This document shows, in pieces, positions 1 through 5,901 of a stretch of DNA of 7,638 nucleotides; the first letter of the stretch is position 1, and the number at the start of each line of letters is the position of its first letter. A model generated the notes under the pieces. The model was not told the origin of the DNA. It saw nothing but the letters and a program-made list of their open reading frames with translations, and searched no databases. Origin of the DNA: Sutterella sp. (GTDB taxonomy: Bacteria; Pseudomonadota; Gammaproteobacteria; Burkholderiales; Burkholderiaceae_F); contig DNBE01000086.1 in the NCBI GenBank assembly GCA_003543795.1, forward strand, positions 1 to 7,638, written 5' to 3'. The translations under genes were made by a program, and so were the position numbers.

Positions 1-967
1 AGTCGTCATCGTTGGTTATTTAAGACGGTTCGCGTCGCACGCGGGCGGCTTAACCGTCGCGGGTATCGCGGGTTTGGCGGTGACGGCTTTTATGCTGATT
101 AACACGATCGATACGACGATCAATCAAATTTTCGGGGCAACCCGAAAGCGCGCCTTACCGAAACGCGTCGCGATTTATCTTGCGATTGTCTTTTTCGGGC
201 CGTTACTTATTACAACGAGCGGTGTTTTAATGAAAGAAGCCGTGATGACGACAAGCTTAGATCGTCATTTTCCGACGATTGTGGGTATCGGTATCGATTT
301 GGCGCTATCGGGCCTTGCGTACGCGCTTCTTTATTTTTTAATCGCCAATATTTTCGTGCGATTTAAGTATTGCTTGATCGGCGGCTTTTTTGTGAGTTCT
401 GCCGCTATGTGCGCGAAATGGGGTTTCGCGCTTTATTTAGCGAGATCTCCCATGAGCGCGATTTACGGGCCTTTTGTGGCGCTTCCGATAGGCATGCTTT
501 GGATTTATGTTTCGTGGTCGTTAATTTTGGGCGGCGCCGCGATTGCGGCGAGTATCCCGATGCTCACCTGCGGGCGCTTTTCCGATATTCAACGGCCGGG
601 GAACGAATTTGCGACTGCCGTTAATATCATGCGCACTTTAACGCAAGCCCAAAGCCGAGATGTCTCAGAGATGAGTTTTAGGCGCCTCATTAAAACGATG
701 GATACGTACCCTCAGCTTGCGCAACGCGTTCTTGAAAAGCTCGAACAAAAAGGCCTTGTTAAAAGTCGCAGAATCCTGATGAGATCCGACCGTTGGTCTT
801 TAAATTGCGACCCGACGACAACGTCTCTTAACCCGGTTTTCGAAGCGTTTGCTTTGGATCCCGCAATCACGCTTATTCAGCCCGAGAAAGGGCCCTTGGC
901 GTCCTTTAACGACGATTTGCGAAGCGCCAAGGCGCTCGCGACGCCGATTGCGGAACTTTTCTTATAA
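1..967 (+). CDS. YihY/BrkB family inner-membrane protein (5' partial)
   Basis: The reading frame is open from base 2 to the TAA at 965-967, giving 321 visible residues with the true start upstream of the window. An internal TTG at 74 is not the start, because the family-like stretch YLRRFASHAGGLTVAGIAG is read before it. About five hydrophobic segments are visible, near residues 17-36, 56-77, 93-118, 124-147 and 155-180. They include the family-like LTVAGIAGLAVTAFMLINTI and the Gly/Pro-containing last segment with LPIGMLWIYVSW. A cytoplasmic tail of about 140 residues follows; its stretch around SFRRLIKTMDTYPQLAQRVL resembles a small winged-helix domain. The family was once annotated as ribonuclease BN (Rbn), which is now regarded as wrong; its transport or envelope role is unclear. 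The gene ends just before a bidirectional terminator and converges on adk. Family assignment is good; function is unknown. Confidence 0.85.
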   Translation, partial: VVIVGYLRRFASHAGGLTVAGIAGLAVTAFMLINTIDTTINQIFGATRKRALPKRVAIYLAIVFFGPLLITTSGVLMKEAVMTTSLDRHFPTIVGIGIDLALSGLAYALLYFLIANIFVRFKYCLIGGFFVSSAAMCAKWGFALYLARSPMSAIYGPFVALPIGMLWIYVSWSLILGGAAIAASIPMLTCGRFSDIQRPGNEFATAVNIMRTLTQAQSRDVSEMSFRRLIKTMDTYPQLAQRVLEKLEQKGLVKSRRILMRSDRWSLNCDPTTTSLNPVFEAFALDPAITLIQPEKGPLASFNDDLRSAKALATPIAELFL

Positions 968-969
968 AA

Positions 970-1001
970 AATCGGCAGAAAGTTCGAACTTTCTGCCGAT
1001 T
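970..1001. terminator. Bidirectional Rho-independent terminator between the yihY-like gene and adk
   Basis: Bases 970-985 and 986-1001 are exact reverse complements, so the 32 bp form a perfect palindrome (arm AATCGGCAGAAAGTTC). On the minus strand the hairpin runs directly into a T-rich stretch (GATTTTTTATAAG), which suits termination of adk, whose stop is 16 nt upstream. On the plus strand it is followed by TTGTTTCT, a weaker tract serving the yihY-like gene, whose stop is 2 nt before it. A hairpin of 14-16 bp with a tiny loop is expected in RNA. Confidence 0.9.
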
Positions 1002-1017
1002 GTTTCTGCCAAAAGCC

Positions 1018-1671
1018 TTAAACGAGCTTTTCAAAAATCTGATCTCGAATCTCTTCGATTTTGCCCGTTCCCGAGACTTTGACGTACTTGGGCGTGCGAG
1101 GTTGGCCGGAAGCGGCTAGTTCGCTATAAAACCCTACCAACGCTTCCGTTTGCGCGTGGTAAACCTCAAGGCGTTTTTTAACGACTTCTTCTTTATCGTC
1201 ATCACGCTGAATGAGGGGGTCACCTGTGATGTCGTCGCGTCCTTCGACCTTCGGGGGATTGAAGACGACATGATAGGTGCGGCCCGATAACGGGTCGATG
1301 CGGCGTCCGCTCATGCGCTTGACGATTTCGTCATCGTCGACCGCGATTTCAAGAACGTAGTCGATATCGATCGCGGCATCGATTAAGGCTTGCGCTTGTG
1401 CGATCGTTCTCGGGAAAACGTCAAAAAGGAAACCTGCTTTGCAATCGGGTTTAGCCAAGCGATCGATGACAAGCCCGATGATGATTTCGTCGCTAACGAG
1501 CTGGCCCTTATCCATGATGGCTTTGGCGGCAAGGCCCAAAGGCGTACCCGCCTTAATCGCGGCGCGAAGCATGTCGCCTGTTGAAATCTGAGGAATACCG
1601 AATTTTTCTTTAATGTAGGCGGCTTGGGTACCTTTTCCGGCGCCGGGCGGCCCGAGAAGAATCAGACGCAT
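1018..1671 (-). CDS. adk: Adenylate kinase
   Basis: This cytosolic enzyme catalyses ATP + AMP = 2 ADP. The product is 217 aa, the usual long bacterial form (E. coli 214), and aligns with E. coli numbering without gaps to about residue 158. Visible motifs are the P-loop [10 protein letters not shown] at 7-16, STGDMLR at 30-36 for AMP binding, DVFPRT at 84-89, Q92, R119, R123 and R156. The LID (about 122-159) lacks the four zinc cysteines. Two positions are odd: residue 85 is Val (codon GTT, 1417-1419) where the family has Gly in DGFPR, and residue 126 is Asp (codon GAC, 1294-1296) where E. coli has the LID His, while S129, D146 and T149 are kept. The ATG at 1671 was chosen because it begins [12 protein letters not shown] and follows GGGAGA; a longer in-frame reading up to 1890 would run back into kdsB and has no family match. 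It is last in the lpxK-kdsB block. Confidence 0.96.
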   Translation of the reverse strand: MRLILLGPPGAGKGTQAAYIKEKFGIPQISTGDMLRAAIKAGTPLGLAAKAIMDKGQLVSDEIIIGLVIDRLAKPDCKAGFLFDVFPRTIAQAQALIDAAIDIDYVLEIAVDDDEIVKRMSGRRIDPLSGRTYHVVFNPPKVEGRDDITGDPLIQRDDDKEEVVKKRLEVYHAQTEALVGFYSELAASGQPRTPKYVKVSGTGKIEEIRDQIFEKLV

Positions 1672-1676
1672 CGTTT

Positions 1677-1682
1677 TCTCCC
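1677..1682 (-). promoter_or_regulatory. Shine-Dalgarno site fixing the adk start
   Basis: GGGAGA on the minus strand lies 5 nt before the ATG at 1671. It supports this start over the upstream in-frame codons, which lie inside kdsB. Confidence 0.75.
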
Positions 1683-1706
1683 TATCGATGTGAGTTATTT
1701 TTAATG

Positions 1707-1712
1707 ATTGTA
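1707..1712 (-). promoter_or_regulatory. Possible -10 element of an internal adk promoter
   Basis: The 47-nt gap between kdsB and adk contains TACAAT on the minus strand, one mismatch from TATAAT, about 36 nt before the adk ATG. I see no good -35 element 16-19 bp upstream, so this is a weak candidate. adk may simply be read through from the upstream genes. Confidence 0.3.
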
Positions 1713-1718
1713 GCGAAT

Positions 1719-2498
1719 TTAGGCCTTTTGCATCGCTTCGAACACGCTTCGAACTCGTTCGAGGTCTTCGGGGGTATCGACGCCAGGCGGCAGCATTTCG
1801 TCTAAAACCGTGACCGCGATACCGATACCGTGGCTCATGGCGCGCAATTGCTCGAGGTTTTCCGTTTCTTCGATTGCGGACCTCGGCCACGTCGGAAACG
1901 CTTTTAAGAATTCGACCCGATAGGCGTATAGCCCGATATGGCGATAGGCGGGATGGTTCTCAGGCAAAACCGAACGGTCTGCCGCAAAAGCGTCTCGGGC
2001 CCAAGGGGCGGGGGCGCGCGTGAAAATGAGCGCGCGAGAGGCGTCATCCATCACGACTTTAACGACATTGGGATTAAAAAATTCGGCGGCGTCCGCGATA
2101 CGGTGCGCCGCGGTCGCGATACCGCAATCGGGCGATTCTTCCAAAAGTCGCGCGACGCGGTTGACGGCTTCGGGGTCGATTAAAGGTTCGTCGCCTTGGA
2201 TATTGACGACAATTGCCTCATCGGGTAACCCCAATTGCGTGACGGCTTCGGATAGGCGATCTGTGCCCGTCGGGCAGGCCGTGCTTGTCAAAACGGCTTT
2301 GATGCCGAAGGCTTGGCAAGCTTTAACGATTTTTTCATCGTCACAAGCGACATAGATATCGCTAGCGTTTGTCATCTGCGCGCGTTCCGCGACCCGGACG
2401 ACCATGGGACGCCCCGCAATGTCTTTTAAGGGCTTTTCGGGTAATCGCGTCGATTTCATACGCGCGGGGATAATGACGGTAAAGTTTTGTCGGGTCAT
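1719..2498 (-). CDS. kdsB: 3-deoxy-manno-octulosonate cytidylyltransferase (CMP-Kdo synthetase)
   Basis: KdsB activates Kdo with CTP to give CMP-Kdo and diphosphate in the cytosol, supplying the sugar that is added to lipid IVA for the LPS inner core. The product is 259 aa, close to the family norm of about 250. Motifs seen are the N-terminal nucleotide-binding [16 protein letters not shown] at 9-24, ACDDEKI at 51-57, GTDRL at 78-82, the metal and sugar site [11 protein letters not shown] at 99-109, RAPAPWARD at 161-169, HIGLYAYR at 187-194 and ETENLEQLR at 211-219. The ATG at 2498 gives the family-like start [13 protein letters not shown]; an extension to 2555 would add 19 lysine-rich residues lying within the upstream gene in another frame. 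The start is 1 nt past the TGA of the Trm112-like gene (TGATATG), and no strong Shine-Dalgarno is visible, so translational coupling is likely. Confidence 0.96.
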   Translation of the reverse strand: MTRQNFTVIIPARMKSTRLPEKPLKDIAGRPMVVRVAERAQMTNASDIYVACDDEKIVKACQAFGIKAVLTSTACPTGTDRLSEAVTQLGLPDEAIVVNIQGDEPLIDPEAVNRVARLLEESPDCGIATAAHRIADAAEFFNPNVVKVVMDDASRALIFTRAPAPWARDAFAADRSVLPENHPAYRHIGLYAYRVEFLKAFPTWPRSAIEETENLEQLRAMSHGIGIAVTVLDEMLPPGVDTPEDLERVRSVFEAMQKA

Positions 2499-2499
2499 A

Positions 2500-2709
2500 T
2501 CAAATATCGGGTTTTTTCTTGAAATTTTGAGCGGTTTCGGTTTCGATTTCGACACAATCTTTTTCGGTCATCATCGGAACGCCGTCTTTCGTGACGGGGA
2601 AAGCCATAGCGCAACGAGGGCAGATGACGCGAGAAGCTTCGCTATCGAACTTCACGGGGCCTTTACAAATGGGGCAAGCCAAAATGTCGCAAAAAGAAGG
2701 ATCAAGCAT
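2500..2709 (-). CDS. Trm112-like small zinc-binding protein (YcaR type)
   Basis: This 69-aa protein belongs to the Trm112p/YcaR family, as shown by ILACPICKGPV near the N-terminus, CPRCAMAFPV at 30-39 and DGVPMM shortly after. Four cysteines (12, 15, 30, 33) form two CxxC pairs, which should bind one zinc; some family members have lost these cysteines. In eukaryotes and archaea Trm112 activates methyltransferases; the bacterial role is not settled. The gene sits between lpxK and kdsB, as ycaR does in E. coli. Its ATG overlaps the lpxK stop by 8 nt, and its TGA is 1 nt from the kdsB ATG, so the three genes are almost certainly co-translated. An AAAGG lies about 9 nt upstream of the start. Confidence 0.9.
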   Translation of the reverse strand: MLDPSFCDILACPICKGPVKFDSEASRVICPRCAMAFPVTKDGVPMMTEKDCVEIETETAQNFKKKPDI

Positions 2710-3721
2710 TCGGTTTTGCCTTTAGGTCAGACAATTTCTGCGCGATAAAGTCGATAAAAAATCGATCGAGTTCGATTTCGTGGTCGACGGCATAGATGCG
2801 TGGGTCGGTACCGAGCGTCGGATTTTGCGCGCATTTGACGGCGTCTTTCCCCGTAATGAGAATGATCTGCGCGTTCGACTTTTCAAAGGGATTGGCTTTA
2901 AAGTCGAAATGGTCGGGTAGGGGCATCGTTTCAGGCTTGAGGCCTCTTGCTAGGAGCATATTAAAAAAGCGCTCCGGCGCGGCGATGCCGGCAGCTGCTA
3001 GCACCTTTTTACCCGAGGCGGCGATTTCTTCAAGCGTTAAGGGTGCGCCGCCCGCAATCGGGCGAGCCGACCCCAAGCGGCCTGTTGCCGCATAGCGAGG
3101 AACGGGCGAACCGAACGTTTGCGTCGTCGCGTTGAGCACAATCGCATCGACCTCATCGAGCCTAGCGGGCGTTTCGCGCAAAGGCCCCGCGGGCAATACC
3201 CAGCCGTTACCTAAGCCCCTTGCGCCCACAACCGCGACCTCGATATCGCGGGAAAGCGCGTAATGCTGAAGGCCGTCATCACTAATAATGATGTCGATTT
3301 CGGGGTGGTTGGCTAGTAGAAGCTTTCCCGCTTCAAAGCGCTTGCGTCCGACCGAGACGGGTAGTCCCGTAGCTTTCGCGATTAAAAGCGGTTCGTCACC
3401 CGCTAAAAGCGCTTCGGAAGAGGGCGTCACTTCTTGAGGAACATCGGACGCTCGTCCGTAACCTCGAGAGATGATGCCCGGATGCATGCCGAGACGAACG
3501 AGTTCTTTCGCAAGCGCAATCGTCACGGGTGTTTTCCCCGTGCCGCCCACGTAGATATTACCGATGACGATGACGGGAACGGGAAGGCGCTGGGGCTTGG
3601 CGTTTTGCCGCCTTTTGCGGCTTACCGCGAGAAAAAGAGCCGAAGCGGGGAGTAGTAACCACGCAATCGGACCCCGAGTGCGCCAGATTTCGTGGATGGT
3701 ACTTTCGATGAAAGCTCGCAT
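2702..3721 (-). CDS. lpxK: Tetraacyldisaccharide 4'-kinase (lipid A biosynthesis)
   Basis: LpxK transfers phosphate from ATP to the 4'-position of tetraacyldisaccharide-1-phosphate, giving lipid IVA on the inner face of the inner membrane. The product is 339 aa, a normal length. An N-terminal hydrophobic anchor (about 18-34, IAWLLLPASALFLAVS) is followed by basic RKRR. The Walker A stretch GNIYVGGTGKTP is at 54-65, SRGYGR at 85-90, and the family signature SDDGLQHYALSRD at 147-159. The frame is open up to 3835, but the ATG at 3721 yields the family-like N-terminus (MRAFIESTIHEIWRTRGPIAWLLLP-type) and the upstream 38 residues resemble nothing known. No clear Shine-Dalgarno precedes this ATG, so the start is likely but not certain. 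It heads the run with the Trm112-like gene, kdsB and adk. In many betaproteobacteria exbB and exbD precede lpxK; here they are absent. Confidence 0.95.
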   Translation of the reverse strand: MRAFIESTIHEIWRTRGPIAWLLLPASALFLAVSRKRRQNAKPQRLPVPVIVIGNIYVGGTGKTPVTIALAKELVRLGMHPGIISRGYGRASDVPQEVTPSSEALLAGDEPLLIAKATGLPVSVGRKRFEAGKLLLANHPEIDIIISDDGLQHYALSRDIEVAVVGARGLGNGWVLPAGPLRETPARLDEVDAIVLNATTQTFGSPVPRYAATGRLGSARPIAGGAPLTLEEIAASGKKVLAAAGIAAPERFFNMLLARGLKPETMPLPDHFDFKANPFEKSNAQIILITGKDAVKCAQNPTLGTDPRIYAVDHEIELDRFFIDFIAQKLSDLKAKPNA

Positions 3722-3902
3722 GTCAAACGCTAAAAATAAACGCGAAAGTTGAGACTCCGAAACGGGTCTATTTGTGGGTTTCAATTTTAGCGCATCAAAG
3801 GGGTGTTTTTTGGAAATCATACAGCGCATCTTCAAGTGATCTTTGCGTGAACTTTTCTAAAATTTTCAACCCCCTAAACGTAACGCAAAAATACCCCCGT
3901 TT

Positions 3903-3925
3903 TTATCCACAGTTTCGGTGGATAA
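3903..3925. promoter_or_regulatory. Inverted pair of DnaA-box-like sites
   Basis: Bases 3903-3911 read TTATCCACA, an exact match to the strong DnaA-box consensus. Bases 3917-3925 read TTATCCACC on the minus strand, one mismatch. Together they form the inverted repeat TTATCCAC...GTGGATAA with 8-bp arms and a 7-bp spacer. The site is in the lpxK/xseA intergenic region beside AT-rich DNA. It may be a DnaA-regulated promoter element, a DnaA-titrating site, part of an origin, or a palindromic operator for another regulator; the sequence alone does not decide. Confidence 0.55.
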
Positions 3926-3960
3926 CTCGACCTTTTTTGTCGTTTTCAAAGTTTTAAATC

Positions 3961-3998
3961 CTTAAAAATCCTAGAGTTAAGTACACTGCTTAAAAATC
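3961..3998 (+). repeat. Short AT-rich direct repeat (10 bp, two copies)
   Basis: CTTAAAAATC occurs at 3961-3970 and again at 3989-3998, start to start 28 bp. A further related unit, AAATCCT, occurs at 3956-3962 and 3966-3972. In AT-rich intergenic DNA this may be chance, but it lies 35 bp from the DnaA-box pair. Confidence 0.4.
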
Positions 3999-4023
3999 AA
4001 GCAACAATTTTAAAAGTCAATAA

Positions 4024-4036
4024 AATCAATAACTTA
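4024..4036 (+). promoter_or_regulatory. IHF-like binding site
   Basis: AATCAATAACTTA matches the core IHF consensus WATCAANNNNTTR at every fixed position. It lies about 100 bp from the DnaA-box pair and about 60 bp before the xseA start. The consensus is short and the DNA is AT-rich, so a chance match is possible. Confidence 0.35.
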
Positions 4037-4046
4037 AGTAATGTAG

Positions 4047-4052
4047 TAGAAT
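4047..4052 (+). promoter_or_regulatory. Possible xseA -10 element
   Basis: TAGAAT, one mismatch from TATAAT, lies 41 bp before the xseA ATG. No recognisable -35 is found at 16-18 bp; that position instead falls in the IHF-like site. This is a candidate only. Confidence 0.3.
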
Positions 4053-4093
4053 ACCACTTTCAGGATATCAAGATATTGTGTAGAGAAAATTCG

Positions 4094-5431
4094 ATGCCCC
4101 TCGAAAATCCCAAACGGCCGCTGACCGTCACCGACTTAAATCGGATGGTCGCGCAAACGCTCGAGCACGAAATCGGACGCGTTTACGTGACGGGCGAAAT
4201 TCGTGATTTCGTCACCGCGGCCTCGGGCCATTCTTACTTTCGGTTGCGAGATGACGCAAGCGAAGTCGAGTGCGTTTTTTTCGCGAGCGCGAAAAACGTT
4301 TCCCAAGGTTCCTTTAAAAACGGGGACGAAGTCGAGCTTGTCGGTTCGGTCGGCCTTTATACGCCGAGAGGCACTTATCAAATCGTGGTCAAAGCCATGC
4401 GCCAGGCGGGCCTCGGGCGCCTTTACGAAGCCTTTTTAAGGCTCAAAGAAAAGCTATCTGCCGAAGGCCTTTTCGATCCCGAAATAAAGCGCGAGATTCC
4501 GTTTTACGCGCCTCGTATCGGGATTGTCACAAGCCTTAAAGCCGCGGCCTTAAAGGACGCCGTTAAAACACTTAAAACACGTGCCGATTACGCGCGCATC
4601 ATCGTCTATCCGTCTTTGGTGCAAGGCGCTGATGCCCCCGCAAGTTTAATCGCGGCCCTAAACGTCGCTTTCTCTAGACGCGAAGTCGACGTACTTCTTC
4701 TAATTCGAGGCGGTGGATCTCTTGCCGACCTTTGGGCCTATAACGATGAGGCGCTCGCGAGAACGATTGCCAAAAGAACGATTCCCGTGATTACCGGTAT
4801 CGGGCACGAAACGGATACGACGATTGCGGATTTGGTTGCCGACATGAGAGCGGCAACACCTACCTACGCCGCGGTCGCCGCAACGGCGTCAAAAAGCGAT
4901 TTAATCGCGCGAATTGACGCCGCAATCGAAAGCGTGTCCGAAGACTTAGAAGCCAATCTTTCGAACTTCGCGCAGCGCGTCGATCGGGCGGACTTTTTGT
5001 GTGTATCGCCCGCTAAAAGGCTCGCAAACAATATCGAGCGCCTGCGATACGCAAGACGCGCCTTTAGCGACGCTTCGCGCCTATTTTTAGAAAACGCCGC
5101 GCAAGCCGCCGCCTTCGCAATTGAGCCTCCCTATGACAAAATCGCACAATGCGAAGCGGCTCTAGAAAGGTGCGTCTCCGACTTTCAGGCGGCCTTTGAG
5201 GCTAAGCTTAAAAAAGACGAAGCGCGCCTTGTGGTCGCTCAAACCGCGATCGAACGCATGAATCCCGAAAGGTTGTTAGAAAAGGGGTACGCGTATCTCG
5301 AGACGACAAAGGGCGAGGTTTTATCCGACGCGACACTTAACCGAGGCGATCGGGTCGTGATTCGAACGCGACGACAAAAGCTTTTGGCTCAAATTGAAGA
5401 AGCGCGTCAGCGAGGCGAAAAGGAAAGCTGA
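4094..5431 (+). CDS. xseA: Exodeoxyribonuclease VII large subunit
   Basis: XseA is the catalytic subunit of exonuclease VII, which with several XseB subunits degrades single-stranded DNA from both ends in the cytosol during repair. The product is 445 aa (E. coli 456). An N-terminal OB-fold (about 10-105, with VTGEIRDFV and GHSYFRLRD) precedes the catalytic domain. Visible there are GIVTSLKAAALKD at 143-155, ending in the conserved Asp155, then IRGGGSLADLWAYNDE at 204-219 and GIGHETDTTIADLVADMR at 235-252. A helical, probably coiled-coil region follows at about 265-395, then the C-terminal segment with LLEKGYAYLETTKG. The SLKAAALKD form in place of SPTGAA fits betaproteobacterial homologues as I recall them; RAATPT replaces the usual RAPTP. 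The ATG at 4094 gives a family-like N-terminus; an in-frame TTG at 4076 would add only six residues. The Shine-Dalgarno (AGAG) is weak. xseB is not in the window. Confidence 0.96.
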   Translation: MPLENPKRPLTVTDLNRMVAQTLEHEIGRVYVTGEIRDFVTAASGHSYFRLRDDASEVECVFFASAKNVSQGSFKNGDEVELVGSVGLYTPRGTYQIVVKAMRQAGLGRLYEAFLRLKEKLSAEGLFDPEIKREIPFYAPRIGIVTSLKAAALKDAVKTLKTRADYARIIVYPSLVQGADAPASLIAALNVAFSRREVDVLLLIRGGGSLADLWAYNDEALARTIAKRTIPVITGIGHETDTTIADLVADMRAATPTYAAVAATASKSDLIARIDAAIESVSEDLEANLSNFAQRVDRADFLCVSPAKRLANNIERLRYARRAFSDASRLFLENAAQAAAFAIEPPYDKIAQCEAALERCVSDFQAAFEAKLKKDEARLVVAQTAIERMNPERLLEKGYAYLETTKGEVLSDATLNRGDRVVIRTRRQKLLAQIEEARQRGEKES

Positions 5432-5445
5432 CACGAAGGCACAAA

Positions 5446-5478
5446 AAATCCCGGAAAAAAAGAACCTTTCCGGGATTT
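5446..5478. terminator. Bidirectional Rho-independent terminator between xseA and the cold-shock gene
   Basis: AAATCCCGGAAA (5446-5457) pairs exactly with TTTCCGGGATTT (5467-5478) around a 9-nt loop. On the plus strand the stem is followed by TTTGTTTTG, 15 nt after the xseA stop. On the minus strand it ends in ATTTTTTGTG, a good U-tract for the cold-shock gene, whose stop lies 18 nt upstream. It separates two convergent genes. Confidence 0.9.
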
Positions 5479-5496
5479 GTTTTGTGTGAAGAGCGT

Positions 5497-5712
5497 TTAC
5501 TCTTCCTTATTCAAAGGAATGACTTTCGTTGCGAAAGGTCCCTTTTCGGTGCGTTCATACTCAAGTTCAACTTTTTGATCGTTTACGAGGGTCTTGCGCC
5601 CGGCCATTTCAATGACGCGGAAATGTACGAAAACATCTTCGGGTTCGCCATCAACAATGATAAAACCGAAACCTTTGACATCAGAAAACCATTTAACTCT
5701 GCCGGCTACCAT
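5497..5712 (-). CDS. Cold-shock-domain protein (CspA family)
   Basis: This is a 71-aa single cold-shock domain, a five-stranded OB-fold that binds single-stranded RNA and DNA and can act as an RNA chaperone or antiterminator. VKWFSDVKGFGFI at 6-18 contains RNP1 (KGFGFI, 13-18), and VFVHF at 27-31 is RNP2, with aromatic residues W8, F15, F17, F28, H30 and F31 in place. The second half (EYERTEKGPFATKVIPL) is normal for the family. The ATG at 5712 is fixed by TAGGAG 5 nt upstream. The gene appears monocistronic: it has a promoter region on one side, a strong terminator on the other, and 189 nt separating it from dut. Whether it is cold-induced or constitutive cannot be told; a specific csp letter is not assigned. 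Confidence 0.95.
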   Translation of the reverse strand: MVAGRVKWFSDVKGFGFIIVDGEPEDVFVHFRVIEMAGRKTLVNDQKVELEYERTEKGPFATKVIPLNKEE

Positions 5713-5717
5713 TTAAA

Positions 5718-5723
5718 CTCCTA
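5718..5723 (-). promoter_or_regulatory. Strong Shine-Dalgarno of the cold-shock gene
   Basis: TAGGAG on the minus strand sits 5 nt before the ATG, a near-ideal ribosome binding site that suggests high expression. Confidence 0.8.
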
Positions 5724-5790
5724 GCGTTGTTGGTAAAAAGGCCGTGATTGAGTGCCAAACAGCTACACTTAAAATGTACGGTTACGGTCT

Positions 5791-5823
5791 ATCCTAGCAC
5801 CCTCAAAATGTTTTAGATGTCAA
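5791..5823 (-). promoter_or_regulatory. Candidate promoter of the cold-shock gene
   Basis: On the minus strand a perfect TTGACA (5823-5818) is followed 24 bp later by TAGGAT (5796-5791), which is preceded by TGC to make an extended -10 (TGCTAGGAT). The spacing from TTGACA to TAGGAT is 21 bp, longer than the usual 16-19, so the -35 and -10 may not belong together. If used, it gives a 5' untranslated leader of roughly 70 nt. I found no other convincing elements in 5713-5901 and no clear terminator after dut. Confidence 0.45.
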
Positions 5824-5901
5824 TGGTTAAGGTGTTCGGAGGGATATGCCTAAATAAAAAGCAAAGCCATTACAAAAAATCATTAGCGCCTAAGAAAATT
5901 T

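Larger units (their letters stand above)
3722..4093. other. Divergent lpxK/xseA intergenic region, 372 bp
   Basis: This is the longest non-coding stretch in the window and must hold the promoters of lpxK (minus) and xseA (plus). It is distinctly AT-rich from about 3930 to 4090. It contains an inverted pair of DnaA-box-like 9-mers at 3903-3925, the direct repeat CTTAAAAATC at 3961-3970 and 3989-3998, and an IHF-like site at 4024-4036. On the minus strand TATGAT occurs near 3820, but no matching -35 was found. A 61-codon frame at 3772-3957 on the plus strand has no recognisable features and is treated as chance. No RNA gene or riboswitch was recognised. Confidence 0.7.

Noticed and set aside
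1672..1890. In-frame upstream extension of adk by 73 residues
   Set aside because: It overlaps the end of kdsB, is rich in Arg, lacks any Adk resemblance, and the ATG at 1671 has a Shine-Dalgarno and the exact family N-terminus.
2499..2555. 19-residue N-terminal extension of KdsB
   Set aside because: It lies within the Trm112-like gene in another frame, and KdsB proteins start a few residues before IIPAR, as from 2498.
3752..3769. Short hairpin AGACTC/GGGTCT upstream of lpxK
   Set aside because: The stem is six pairs including a wobble and has no U-tract on either strand, so it is not a credible terminator.
3722..3835. 38-residue N-terminal extension of LpxK
   Set aside because: The residues have no family match and fall in non-coding-like AT-rich DNA; the Met at 3721 fits the family N-terminus.
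3772..3957. 61-codon plus-strand frame in the lpxK/xseA gap
   Set aside because: It has no Shine-Dalgarno or recognisable domain, runs across the DnaA-box pair, and its composition looks like translated intergenic DNA.
4041..4052. TAGTAGAAT resembling DnaA-trio repeats of an origin
   Set aside because: It has only two or three units and is over 100 bp from the DnaA boxes, whereas trios normally adjoin them.
4136..4381. Antisense frame inside xseA on the minus strand
   Set aside because: It is a shadow of xseA codon bias, with no domain, start signal or independent support.
5713..5901. Possible small RNA or riboswitch between dut and the cold-shock gene
   Set aside because: No stable conserved-looking fold or known riboswitch signature was seen; the region is adequately explained as promoter plus leader.
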